Part shown: positions 8,078 to 15,568 of the stretch, piece by piece
How the letters are laid out: every line of letters begins with the position of its first letter
Numbering within the stretch: the stretch's first letter is position 1
Origin: Rhodothermales bacterium
GTDB taxonomy: Bacteria > Bacteroidota > Rhodothermia > Rhodothermales > UBA10348
Direction: 5' to 3'
Assembly (NCBI GenBank): GCA_030833605.1
Contig: JAURGV010000020.1
Coordinates: 1 to 17,041 of the forward strand
DNA length: 17,041 nucleotides
Made by a program: the position numbers and the translations under genes
Notes under the pieces: generated by a model
What the model saw: only the letters and a program-made list of their open reading frames with translations
Told to the model about the DNA's origin: nothing
Databases searched by the model: none

Positions 8078-8544
8078 ATCATCAAATCCCCGTAGGAAAC
8101 CAATTCGCCGATTCGATCGAACACATAGAGCCGTACCAGTCCTGTTTTTGCTAGAATCGCTGGACTAAAGCGGAAAATATAGGCTCCAGGGTCTGATGCG
8201 TTGAGAATGTCATCCAAGGTTCTAAGCACTCCGTTTGCATCCCGAGCTCTCAACGTGAGTCCACCTTGTATGGCATTGAATTCCAGAACCGTCACAGGCA
8301 ACGTAACAAAATCGATGGTTGCCGGATTGGGGTATGCCGGGTCCAATCTGACCTTTCCACCGTACAGAGGCGCGATACGCCAATCGTCCTTATCATCGTC
8401 AAGAATGGTACCTTGGGAATCCGTTCGAGCAAATCCGGAGGGCGTGTCGCCTGCGGATTGAACGAAATCATCCTGCTGCTGTTGGGAGTCGCAGGAGGAA
8501 AGTGTTAAGAAAACTAGAACGAGTACCGAAATTCTACGTATCAC
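8071..8544 (-). CDS. Small lipoprotein with DPAYPNPA motif, function unknown
   Basis: A 157-residue predicted lipoprotein. The N terminus IRRISVLVLVFLTLSSC is a classic signal with a lipobox ending at Cys18, followed by a Gln/Asp-rich linker. The body starts near TDSQGTILDDDKDDWRIAPL. It contains DPAYPNPA (68-75), a motif like the start of the beta-rich FlgD/T9SS-sorting-type domains of this phylum, and ends in GLVRLYVFDRIGELVSYGDL. I choose GTG at 8544: it puts the signal at the N terminus and has GAGGA four bases upstream; the TTG at 8574 would add ten polar residues. The 3' end overlaps the lipase. A surface or periplasmic role is an inference only. Confidence 0.75.
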   Translation of the reverse strand: MIRRISVLVLVFLTLSSCDSQQQQDDFVQSAGDTPSGFARTDSQGTILDDDKDDWRIAPLYGGKVRLDPAYPNPATIDFVTLPVTVLEFNAIQGGLTLRARDANGVLRTLDDILNASDPGAYIFRFSPAILAKTGLVRLYVFDRIGELVSYGDLMIQ

Positions 8545-8562
8545 CGTATCCTCAGGAGAGCG

Positions 8563-8599
8563 GGTTAGGGACAATGAAGTGTGCCTACCCGTCCTAACC
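8563..8599. promoter_or_regulatory. Inverted repeat GGTTAGG...CCTAACC between divergent genes
   Basis: Perfect 7-base arms at 8563-8569 and 8593-8599, flanked by further partial symmetry (CGG and GAC outside or inside each arm), are centred at about 8581 in the 84-bp gap between the divergent lipoprotein and corrinoid ATPase genes. The arm centres are 30 bp apart, about three helical turns, which would suit a dimeric or looping regulator. I do not recognise a B12 riboswitch here. Confidence 0.3.
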
Positions 8600-8628
8600 G
8601 TTCACGTTCCCCGAAATTACCCCCATTT

Positions 8629-9417
8629 ATGTCTGTAATTGCTGCATCTAATCTTGGCGTTTCCCTATCGGATTCCCCCATTATTAAGCAGATCGATTTT
8701 TCCGTCGAAACGGGATCGTTTACGGGCATTTTAGGACCTAATGGAAGTGGAAAAACGACCCTCCTTCGGGCCATGGCAGGTCTCATTCCGTATTCTGGAT
8801 CGCTTCAGTTGGATGGCCGTTCGGTTTCGGATTGGCCGGTTCAACGATTGGCCCAACGCCTTGCATTTGTTCGCCAGTCGCATGCCATTCCGTTTGATTT
8901 CAAAGTGGATGAATTGATTTTGCTGGGGCGATCCCCGCATAAGCAACTGCTTTCAAACTACAATTCGGAAGACACGCGGTTAGTCAGCGAGGCCTTAAAA
9001 CAGGTCGATATGAAAGGATTTAGCAATCGATCCTTTGCTTCCCTTTCGGGTGGTGAGCAACAGCGCGTTTTTTTGGCCCAAGCTTTGGTTCAAGAGGCAG
9101 ATATTCTTCTACTGGACGAACCTACTACCTATTTGGATGTGCACCATCAATTCGACTTTTTACAGCACGTCCGAAGTTTGGTTGATCAAGGCAAAACGGC
9201 CGTCGGTGCCTTCCACGATTTAGAAATGGCGGCACGTTTTTGTGACCACCTAATTGTATTGGCTGACGGAAAGGTCGCTGCAGACGGAGATCCTACCACG
9301 GTTTTAGACGCCTCCCTACTCGCCTCCGTTTTCCGAATGGATGCTTCGGTTGTTCAGAACGTAAACGGCAAAATTCAAATTCATTATCAAACGGCTCTTC
9401 CCAACGGTTCGCTTTAA
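8629..9417 (+). CDS. btuD: ABC transporter ATP-binding protein, FecE/BtuD type (probable corrinoid uptake)
   Basis: A 262-residue ATPase of the iron-chelate/haem/vitamin B12 importer class. Walker A GPNGSGKT is at 36-43, the Q-loop FVRQSH at 80-85, signature LSGGEQQR at 139-146, Walker B ILLLDEPT at 159-166, D-loop YLDV, and the switch His at 196 (FHDLEMA). VDELILLGRSPHK and the HDL...ARFCD block are typical of FecE/BtuD/HmuV proteins. Start: ATG 8629 begins MSVIAASNLGV; the upstream GTG at 8581 would add a basic, low-complexity leader and break the normal N terminus. The corrinoid assignment comes mostly from the cobalamin adenosyltransferase 20 bases downstream. No FecCD permease or binding protein is in the window, so siderophore or haem uptake remains possible. 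Confidence 0.82.
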   Translation: MSVIAASNLGVSLSDSPIIKQIDFSVETGSFTGILGPNGSGKTTLLRAMAGLIPYSGSLQLDGRSVSDWPVQRLAQRLAFVRQSHAIPFDFKVDELILLGRSPHKQLLSNYNSEDTRLVSEALKQVDMKGFSNRSFASLSGGEQQRVFLAQALVQEADILLLDEPTTYLDVHHQFDFLQHVRSLVDQGKTAVGAFHDLEMAARFCDHLIVLADGKVAADGDPTTVLDASLLASVFRMDASVVQNVNGKIQIHYQTALPNGSL

Positions 9418-9437
9418 AGGGCAGGGTCAGAATCCTC

Positions 9438-10073
9438 ATGAAGATATACACGAAAACAGGAGATGATGGAACGACAGGCCTATTTGGAGGCCCTCGTGTA
9501 ACGAAGGATCATATCCGCATAGAAGCATACGGTACCGTTGATGAGCTCAATTCGCAGTTGGGCGTTGTCCGCGCGTCCATCTCATTGAATAAGGGATGGA
9601 GTTATTCGACCGCCGAACAAACCAGCGAAGGGGCTCCATCTGCCGGCGCCTCCGAAACACCATCAACCGAAGAGATTTTGACCAAGTGGATCACTCGTGT
9701 TCAGAGTGAATTGTTTGATTTGGGGGCCGATTTAGCTACGCCGTCGGATGCCAAAGTTCGGATTGCTCGATTTCCAGAGGCCGCGATTCTTCGATTGGAA
9801 GAAGAAATTGATGCCTTTGACGAAGAGGTTGAGCCCTTAAAATCGTTCATTTTACCCGGTGGTCATGAACTGGCTGCGCACCTTCACCTTGCTCGATCCA
9901 TGTGCCGCCGAGCCGAGCGACGGGTTATTTCGCTAGCCGAGAAAGAACCCATTAACTCGTTCTGCACCATATACTTAAATCGTTTATCGGATGCATTATT
10001 CACCGCGGCGAGATGGGTAAATCATCAGTACCGGGTGCCAGAGCCCAAGTGGAAGGCGACCGAATCCAACTAG
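9438..10073 (+). CDS. pduO: PduO-type cob(I)alamin adenosyltransferase
   Basis: Transfers the 5'-deoxyadenosyl group of ATP to cob(I)alamin, giving adenosylcobalamin. Family signatures are all present: the N-terminal YTKTGDDGTTGLFGGPRV (4-21), EAYGTVDELNSQLG (29-42), ELFDLGADLATP (91-102), SFILPGGHELAAHLHLARSMCRRAER (136-161) and the C-terminal YLNRLSDALFTAARW (179-193). At 211 aa it is slightly long because residues about 52-78, rich in Ser, Glu, Ala and Pro, form a polar insert between the first two helices. It follows the BtuD-like gene by 20 bases and is probably in the same transcript, suggesting imported corrinoids are adenosylated on arrival. It is unrelated in fold to CobO/BtuR. Confidence 0.95.
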   Translation: MKIYTKTGDDGTTGLFGGPRVTKDHIRIEAYGTVDELNSQLGVVRASISLNKGWSYSTAEQTSEGAPSAGASETPSTEEILTKWITRVQSELFDLGADLATPSDAKVRIARFPEAAILRLEEEIDAFDEEVEPLKSFILPGGHELAAHLHLARSMCRRAERRVISLAEKEPINSFCTIYLNRLSDALFTAARWVNHQYRVPEPKWKATESN

Positions 10074-10202
10074 TTTTGCAGGCATTTTTACCGTGGCATA
10101 CGAAACATACCTGCTTAATCGTTATTCTATGAATACCATTAGTCGCTCGTATGTTGTTCTTCCGCCCTGTTCATCCGTAACTATTTCTAACTGACATTAG
10201 CC

Positions 10203-11492
10203 ATGCGAGACCGACCGTTACTCGTCGTAGCCATTCTTATTGCTCTTGGTACCCTTCTGGTCATTAAAACCAACAGCCACTCGATTTCTAGAACTGAACC
10301 TGACGACGATATTATCCGGACTGCTGCGCTCGGCATAGACGAATTTGGCATAGACCAGTCCAATTATCAGGTTTCCGACTACGTCGTTGAATCGAATGAA
10401 ACGTTTTCTGATCTCTTAACGCCCTTTCAGGTGGATTATCAGCGCATTGTGACCATCGCTCAGGAGGGCAGGTCTACGTTTGATGTCCGTCAACTCAAGG
10501 CCAATCGACCCTACCGCGTGTACTCCGATACGGCAGGCGTCGCTCAAATGATGGTTTATGCGAAAGATCAAACCAGTTATGTGGTTTTTGATCTCGGTGA
10601 AAATCCAAGCATCCATTTACAAGAACGCGATGTGGCTATTCGGACCAAAGAGGTAACGGGTGTAATCAATAGCTCGCTTTACGTCACGTTGGCGGAGCAA
10701 GATGTAGATCCTGCGGTCGCCGTTACGATGGCCGATGTATTTGCTTGGCAGATTGACTTCTATCGCATCCAGCAAGGCGATTCGTTCCGCATTATATACG
10801 AAGAGCAAGTAGTAGATAACGATGTGGTAGGTATTGGCGAGATCCTAGCAGCACGTTTTGTGCATTCAGGGGAAGACTACTACGGATTTTATTTTGATGG
10901 CGGCGACCTTCGCGAACATTACGATGAAAAAGGAAATAGCTTAAGAAAAGCTTTCTTGATGGCACCTGTAGATTTTTCGCGCATTAGTTCTGGATACTCT
11001 TCTCGACGCTTCCATCCGGTCCAAAAGCGATATAAAGCGCATTTGGGTACCGACTACGCCGCCGATCGAGGAACTCCCATTCGTGCGACAGGAAGTGGGG
11101 TCGTTACCGAAGCCAAGTACGGTCAATACAACGGTAATTACGTTAAGATTAAGCACAACAGTACGTACACCACCCAATACTTACATATGTCCAAAATTGC
11201 TTCCGGCATGCGACCTGGAACACAAGTCAGACAAGGCCAAGTCATTGGGTACGTTGGTGCAACGGGTCTTGCAACCGGCAATCACGTGTGCTACCGATTC
11301 TGGAAAAATGGGGTTCAGGTGGACCATCGCCGCGAGAAATTCCCTTCGTCTGGACCTGTTCCGGTCCAATACACGAATGAATTCCAAACGTTACGCGATT
11401 CGTACTTGGTGCAGCTGTCGCTACCTATAGAGTCCTTTTCGAAACCAGCGTTTTCCATGCTGGACGAATTCGCGACTGTAGCAGCTCCTTAA
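10203..11492 (+). CDS. Membrane-anchored M23 family metallopeptidase (LysM/OapA-like N-terminal region)
   Basis: A predicted peptidoglycan-directed zinc endopeptidase of the periplasm. Residues 5-21 form a signal anchor (LLVVAILIALGTLLVIK). Residues about 55-110 (VVESNETFSDLLTPFQVDYQ...LKANRPYRV) resemble the OapA/LysM-like domain of YebA-type M23 proteins. A long linker region leads to the catalytic domain from about 258. Zinc-site residues: His280 and Asp284 in HLGTD, His328 in QYLHMS, and His361 in GNHVCYRFWKNG. The usual second His of the HxH motif is Cys363. That HVC version is, as I recall, frequent in Bacteroidota M23 proteins, so activity is not excluded. It is preceded by 129 bp without a gene, so it probably has its own promoter. 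It converges on the VPS10 gene with 18 bases between stops. Confidence 0.9.
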   Translation: MRDRPLLVVAILIALGTLLVIKTNSHSISRTEPDDDIIRTAALGIDEFGIDQSNYQVSDYVVESNETFSDLLTPFQVDYQRIVTIAQEGRSTFDVRQLKANRPYRVYSDTAGVAQMMVYAKDQTSYVVFDLGENPSIHLQERDVAIRTKEVTGVINSSLYVTLAEQDVDPAVAVTMADVFAWQIDFYRIQQGDSFRIIYEEQVVDNDVVGIGEILAARFVHSGEDYYGFYFDGGDLREHYDEKGNSLRKAFLMAPVDFSRISSGYSSRRFHPVQKRYKAHLGTDYAADRGTPIRATGSGVVTEAKYGQYNGNYVKIKHNSTYTTQYLHMSKIASGMRPGTQVRQGQVIGYVGATGLATGNHVCYRFWKNGVQVDHRREKFPSSGPVPVQYTNEFQTLRDSYLVQLSLPIESFSKPAFSMLDEFATVAAP

Positions 11493-11510
11493 TAGTACCT
11501 CGCGGCTCGC

Positions 11511-14480
11511 CTACTTTTTAATCTGATACTGAACGCCCGGTGCCGGTTCAGGCTCACCGCCGAATCGTCGGCCAGCGCGCTCTGTCACTTTAAACGCTTG
11601 TTCAGTAGTAGCTCCGTTAACGGTGAATGACATTACGTACTCACCAGGGGTGAGGTAAAACATCCCGTTACCTGCTTGTTTAGGCCCTTTTTCTAGTCCA
11701 GTCGCCACCCCGCTGTCCATCGTCACGTCATACGAAACGAAATTCAGGCCTGGGTGGACGTCCACTTCAAGGGTTTGCCGGGTTTCCCCATCTTTGGTTT
11801 TGACTTCGACCTGTGCTGTTCCACTTTCGGAAGCATAGACCGTAGCCTTCATGGAAGGCTCGCTCGTTTGCGAAAATGCGCCGCGCTTCATTCCCCAACC
11901 GGCGCTGTAGGCCACATCAGAAAGCGCAAAGGCATGAACCGGCTTGGCTAACAGTTCGGCATTTAATTGCTGAAGCTCTTCAATGTCAATTAGGTAAATG
12001 GAACGCCCGTGCGTACCCACTAACAAATCTTTTTCCCGTTCCTGGATTTTCAAATCATGGACGGGGGCGTTAGGAAGATCGCCTGAAAGGCCCATAAACG
12101 AGGTCCCGCCGTTTAACGAGACATAGACTCCGTGGTCGGTACCCACATAAATAATCTCGGCGTTGGATGGGTCTTCTAAGACCACATTGACGGGTTCTAA
12201 GGGCAAATCAGTCCCTATCCGCTTCCAGGTAGTGCCGTAATCTTCCGAACGATACACGTACGCATCAAAGTGGTCGGAACGGTAGCCATTTAGCGAGGCA
12301 AACACTCTAGATTCCTTGTGCCTGGATGCCTGTACGCGGCTCACCCACAGATTTTGGGGTAGTTTTTGGTCGATTCTTGCCCACGAAACGCCGCCATCTT
12401 TGGTCACGTGAATCATCCCATCGTCACTTCCGGTGTAGATCAATCCGAATTTGAAGGTCGACTCGTCAATCGCTGACAGCGTGCCATAGGGTACGTCTCC
12501 GGGCTGACCCCCATGGGTCAAATCAGGCGAAATGGATTGCAGGTCTTCCCCTTTGTTGAAGGAGCGATACAACCGATTGGCACCGTAATAAAAAATGTCC
12601 TGGTTGTGAGAAGACAATAAAATGGGCGTTTGCCAATTGAAACGAAGCGGTTTTTCACCCAGTTCATGGCGCGGCCGAATGGAAATGCGATCCCCCGTTG
12701 TCCGATCCAATCTAGAATAGAATCCGAATTGCGATCCGAAGTAGACGAGTTCGTTGGTTCGGGTATCTACCTGAACCTGCATGCCGTCGCCACCGCCAAT
12801 GCCTTCGTACGGATATTTACCGCCGTCAAACCAACCGTAGCTAGCTGTGTAAGAATGTGGCCCCACCCATACGCCATTGTCTTGCAGCCCACCGTAAACC
12901 CGGTAATTGGGCGCATTGTCCGTCGTAATGAAATAGAATTGGCCAACGGCGGGAATATTCAACTTGGACCACGTCTCACCGGCATCGTACGACATATTAA
13001 GCCCACCATCGTTACCCTCAATGATGTGACCTGCCCGATTAGGGTTCATCCAAAGCGCTTGATGATCGGAGTGCACGTGCTGGGCCCCAACAGACTTCCA
13101 GGTCATACCGGCGTCGTCCGAGCGGATAATGGGTACCCCAAGCGCATAAATTTGCGCTTCGTTGTCGGGTGCAACCCGAATTTCGCCGAAATAATAGCCG
13201 TACGTGCTATACACGCCATCTAGGGCTTCGGTATGTGTTTTCTTCCAGGTCGCACCGCCGTCTTCAGACCGGTAGACTTCCAATCCAATGATGGAGGTCT
13301 CAAACAATTGCGCGTTCGCATCGTCCACAAAATCGACCAATGCTATCGGCTCAATCGTGCCCTTTTGTACCATTTCCCGAACGGCTTTCACGTCGTATTG
13401 CGAAGGAAACCCTTCCCGGGTTAAGTATGCTTTAATGGTCGAATCTTGCAACGCCAAAAAAGCGGGTGAGCTCATGGCCCGAAGATCGTCTCGGCTCAAT
13501 CCTTCTGCAGCGGTTCGCTTTTCGCCATTGGGATCGTAATTCTGGTTATCAACCGAAGCATACAACACGTTGGAGTTACCCGGAAATACCGTAACCCCAA
13601 TGCGGCCAATGCCTTCGCCGTCTGGAAAACCGGACTGTCCCCCACTTATTTTGGCCCAGGTGTCTCCACCATCGGTGCTTTTATACAGGCCCGAACCGGT
13701 TCCGCCTTCGACAAAATTCCAGGCGCGTCGATCACGCTCCCACATCGCTGCATACAAGACGTTGGAATTATTGGGATCCACCGATAAGTCCACAGCTCCG
13801 GTTAAACCGTTTACAAAAAGTGTTTTTTTCCAGGTTGTGCCGCCATCCGTGGTTTTGTAGACGCCACGATTGTCGTTAGCCGAATACAGCGCTCCAAGGG
13901 AAGCGACCCACACGTTGGAAGGGTTCGCTGAATCAATCACAATCCGGCCGGTACGATGCGTTCCTGCCAGTCCCATGTGCATCCAGCTTTTACCCCAATC
14001 GGTGCTCTTATACACCCCATCGCCTGAATACGAAGAACGGCTGGAGTTATTTTCGCCCGTTCCAACCCAAATCGTACCTGAATTCCAGTCCACCGCCACG
14101 TCTCCAATGGTCATTACCCCTTGGTGATCAAACAACGGGTCAAACGATTGGCCGTTGTTCCGCGTTATCCAAAGTCCACCCGACGCATAAGCGACCACAA
14201 AATGAGAAGGGTCCTTTTCCCACGCGTCAATGTCGACTACGCGGCCGCTCATTATCGTTGGGCCAATGTTTTTTACGGGTACATCGCGTAGCAGCGACGA
14301 TGCGAGAAGGTTTTGACGGATTGCATAGGCTGTGCGTCGGGCGTCGGGCGAGGTCGCTTTGACTTTGCTATCCATTACCGGAGGCAAGTTCTTACGCTGA
14401 GCAGAAACCGTACTGGGAAGGACGCTTCCGATTAAAAGGATACTCAACAGCAACGAAGCGAAGTAAAATCGTGATCTCAT
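11511..14480 (-). CDS. Secreted VPS10/sortilin-type BNR-repeat protein ('glycosyl hydrolase' family), 989 aa
   Basis: A large exported beta-propeller protein. A signal peptide (residues 1-27, cleavage likely after VSA) is followed by repeated Asp-boxes: STDWGKSW (159-166), TTDGGTTW (210), STDGGDTW (268), SEDGGATW (405), SDDAGMTW (454), SYDAGETW (497), TKDGGVSW (693), SEDYGTTW (745) and a degenerate SLNGGTSF (788). Together they imply one large or two stacked propellers, as in sortilin. Residues about 313-395 form a largely helical insertion between two Asp-boxes. The C-terminal 130 residues resemble an Ig-like beta domain (TPGEYVMSFTVNG), and the protein ends EPAPGVQYQIKK with no obvious T9SS sorting domain. 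Members are widely annotated as glycosyl hydrolases without direct proof; peptide or sugar binding is equally likely. Confidence 0.92.
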   Translation of the reverse strand: MRSRFYFASLLLSILLIGSVLPSTVSAQRKNLPPVMDSKVKATSPDARRTAYAIRQNLLASSLLRDVPVKNIGPTIMSGRVVDIDAWEKDPSHFVVAYASGGLWITRNNGQSFDPLFDHQGVMTIGDVAVDWNSGTIWVGTGENNSSRSSYSGDGVYKSTDWGKSWMHMGLAGTHRTGRIVIDSANPSNVWVASLGALYSANDNRGVYKTTDGGTTWKKTLFVNGLTGAVDLSVDPNNSNVLYAAMWERDRRAWNFVEGGTGSGLYKSTDGGDTWAKISGGQSGFPDGEGIGRIGVTVFPGNSNVLYASVDNQNYDPNGEKRTAAEGLSRDDLRAMSSPAFLALQDSTIKAYLTREGFPSQYDVKAVREMVQKGTIEPIALVDFVDDANAQLFETSIIGLEVYRSEDGGATWKKTHTEALDGVYSTYGYYFGEIRVAPDNEAQIYALGVPIIRSDDAGMTWKSVGAQHVHSDHQALWMNPNRAGHIIEGNDGGLNMSYDAGETWSKLNIPAVGQFYFITTDNAPNYRVYGGLQDNGVWVGPHSYTASYGWFDGGKYPYEGIGGGDGMQVQVDTRTNELVYFGSQFGFYSRLDRTTGDRISIRPRHELGEKPLRFNWQTPILLSSHNQDIFYYGANRLYRSFNKGEDLQSISPDLTHGGQPGDVPYGTLSAIDESTFKFGLIYTGSDDGMIHVTKDGGVSWARIDQKLPQNLWVSRVQASRHKESRVFASLNGYRSDHFDAYVYRSEDYGTTWKRIGTDLPLEPVNVVLEDPSNAEIIYVGTDHGVYVSLNGGTSFMGLSGDLPNAPVHDLKIQEREKDLLVGTHGRSIYLIDIEELQQLNAELLAKPVHAFALSDVAYSAGWGMKRGAFSQTSEPSMKATVYASESGTAQVEVKTKDGETRQTLEVDVHPGLNFVSYDVTMDSGVATGLEKGPKQAGNGMFYLTPGEYVMSFTVNGATTEQAFKVTERAGRRFGGEPEPAPGVQYQIKK

Positions 14481-14579
14481 GGCATAAAACAGGCTAACAA
14501 AATGAAACAGATAGACTAAGGTAAATCAGAAACGCGTTCGGTGCGCGATAGCTTATGAACACCCGCAAAAGGAACACCT

Positions 14580-15536
14580 CTAAGGACGATTCAACACATC
14601 TTGAACCGTTGCCAATGCCACATTTCTTCCGGATATCACAACCACAATGGGGCCCGCCGATTTCGGAAAGGAGGCATCCAAACAGGCAGCCACGGCGGCT
14701 GCAGCCGAGCCCTCAACAATCCATTGATGCTCTTTTATCATCCAAACCATGGCTTTTCGAATAGAAGGCTCGTCGACCAAATGAATATGATCAAATCGGT
14801 TTTTCAACACTTCAAACGTGTTTAACCCAAAACCACCTTCCAGACCGGAGGCAAGCGTTTGGATCGGCGGCATCGTTAAGACCGAATACCCTTTTTGCAC
14901 AGAATGATAAAAGGCCGCTGACTCTTGATGCTGACACACCACCAGTTGGGCATTGGATTGTTCTTTCAATACAAACGACACTCCAGAGGCCATGCCGCCC
15001 CCTCCAACGGGCAAAACGACCGACTGAACCCCAGGGACTTGATTTAAAATTTCTAACGCCAGTGTGCCTCCATTTCCAGCCATCACGTCGAAATCGTCAA
15101 AGGCACTGATGAAAGGCAGACCCAATCTTTCCGCCTCTAGTTTGGCCCAAGCTTCGGTTTCATCGTATCCGTCAAATGCCGAAATATGCACATTTGCGCC
15201 ATGCTTCCGGATGCCATTGACTTTAACCGGGTCCACACTGGCCGGAACGAAAATGGTGGCCTCCATGCGCAAAACCGATGCGGCCCACGCTACACCTTTG
15301 CCGTGATTTCCAGCTGAACAGGTCGCGACATGATTTTGACCCCTTTTTTGGGCCTGAATCAATGAAAAAAGGGCGCCGCGCGCCTTAAAACTACCCGTTA
15401 CCTGAGTGTTTTCGAGTTTCAACCACACGGGAACGCCCATCAATTCCGACAAAACGTGCGATTCTTCTACCGGAGTTTGGTAAATACGGCCTCCTATTTG
15501 ACTGGCCGCCTCATATATTAGGTCGAGAGTTAACAT
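14580..15536 (-). CDS. PLP-dependent threonine/serine dehydratase-like enzyme (fold type II)
   Basis: A 318-residue fold-type-II PLP enzyme, most like catabolic threonine dehydratase, which deaminates L-threonine or serine to the 2-oxo acid. TGSFKARGA (48-55) carries the Schiff-base Lys51, SAGNHGKGVAWAA (74-86) is the cofactor/substrate loop, and PVGGGGMASG (176-185) binds the PLP phosphate. VVVISGRNVALATV near the end replaces the usual S-G-G-N. There is no ACT-like regulatory domain, so it is not the long isoleucine-regulated IlvA. Because threonine dehydratase, serine racemase and EutB-type enzymes share this layout, the exact substrate is open. The ATG at 15536 is only 20 bases from the divergent aldehyde dehydrogenase start. 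It lies 99 bp upstream of the VPS10 gene on the same strand. Confidence 0.85.
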   Translation of the reverse strand: MLTLDLIYEAASQIGGRIYQTPVEESHVLSELMGVPVWLKLENTQVTGSFKARGALFSLIQAQKRGQNHVATCSAGNHGKGVAWAASVLRMEATIFVPASVDPVKVNGIRKHGANVHISAFDGYDETEAWAKLEAERLGLPFISAFDDFDVMAGNGGTLALEILNQVPGVQSVVLPVGGGGMASGVSFVLKEQSNAQLVVCQHQESAAFYHSVQKGYSVLTMPPIQTLASGLEGGFGLNTFEVLKNRFDHIHLVDEPSIRKAMVWMIKEHQWIVEGSAAAAVAACLDASFPKSAGPIVVVISGRNVALATVQDVLNRP

Positions 15537-15540
15537 GCCC

Positions 15541-15568
15541 TGAAGGTACGAAAACCATGTCGCCCCAA
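15541..15568 (-). promoter_or_regulatory. Candidate Bacteroidota-type promoter for the PLP enzyme
   Basis: On the minus strand a TTG (15566-15568) is followed after 17 bases by TACCTTCA (15541-15548), which matches the -33 TTG and -7 TAnnTTTG pattern except at the last two positions. Only four bases separate the box from the ATG at 15536, so the transcript would be leaderless or nearly so, and the -33 element would lie inside the divergent dehydrogenase's coding region. The similarity is modest and may be chance. Confidence 0.25.

Noticed and set aside
8545..8628. Possible B12 riboswitch before the corrinoid ATPase
   Set aside because: The gap is only 84 bases, far shorter than a cobalamin riboswitch, and no B12-box-like sequence is visible.
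10071..10078. TAGTTTTG, an exact match to the Bacteroidota -7 box, upstream of the M23 gene
   Set aside because: No TTG lies at a suitable distance upstream, and it overlaps the stop codon of the preceding gene 125 bases from the next ATG; likely chance.
10097..10155. Inverted repeats CATACG/CGTATG and AACATAC/GTATGTT in the gap before the M23 gene
   Set aside because: The arms overlap each other, are AT-rich and lie about 40-50 bases apart, so no stable hairpin or clear operator follows.
12630..13223. 197-codon plus-strand open frame inside the VPS10 gene
   Set aside because: It is antisense to strongly conserved Asp-box coding sequence and its translation resembles no protein; it is a shadow frame of a long gene.
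14481..14579. Possible terminator or small RNA between the PLP enzyme and the VPS10 gene
   Set aside because: No stem with a following T-run is visible on the minus strand; TACCTTAG at 14516-14523 lacks a partner TTG.
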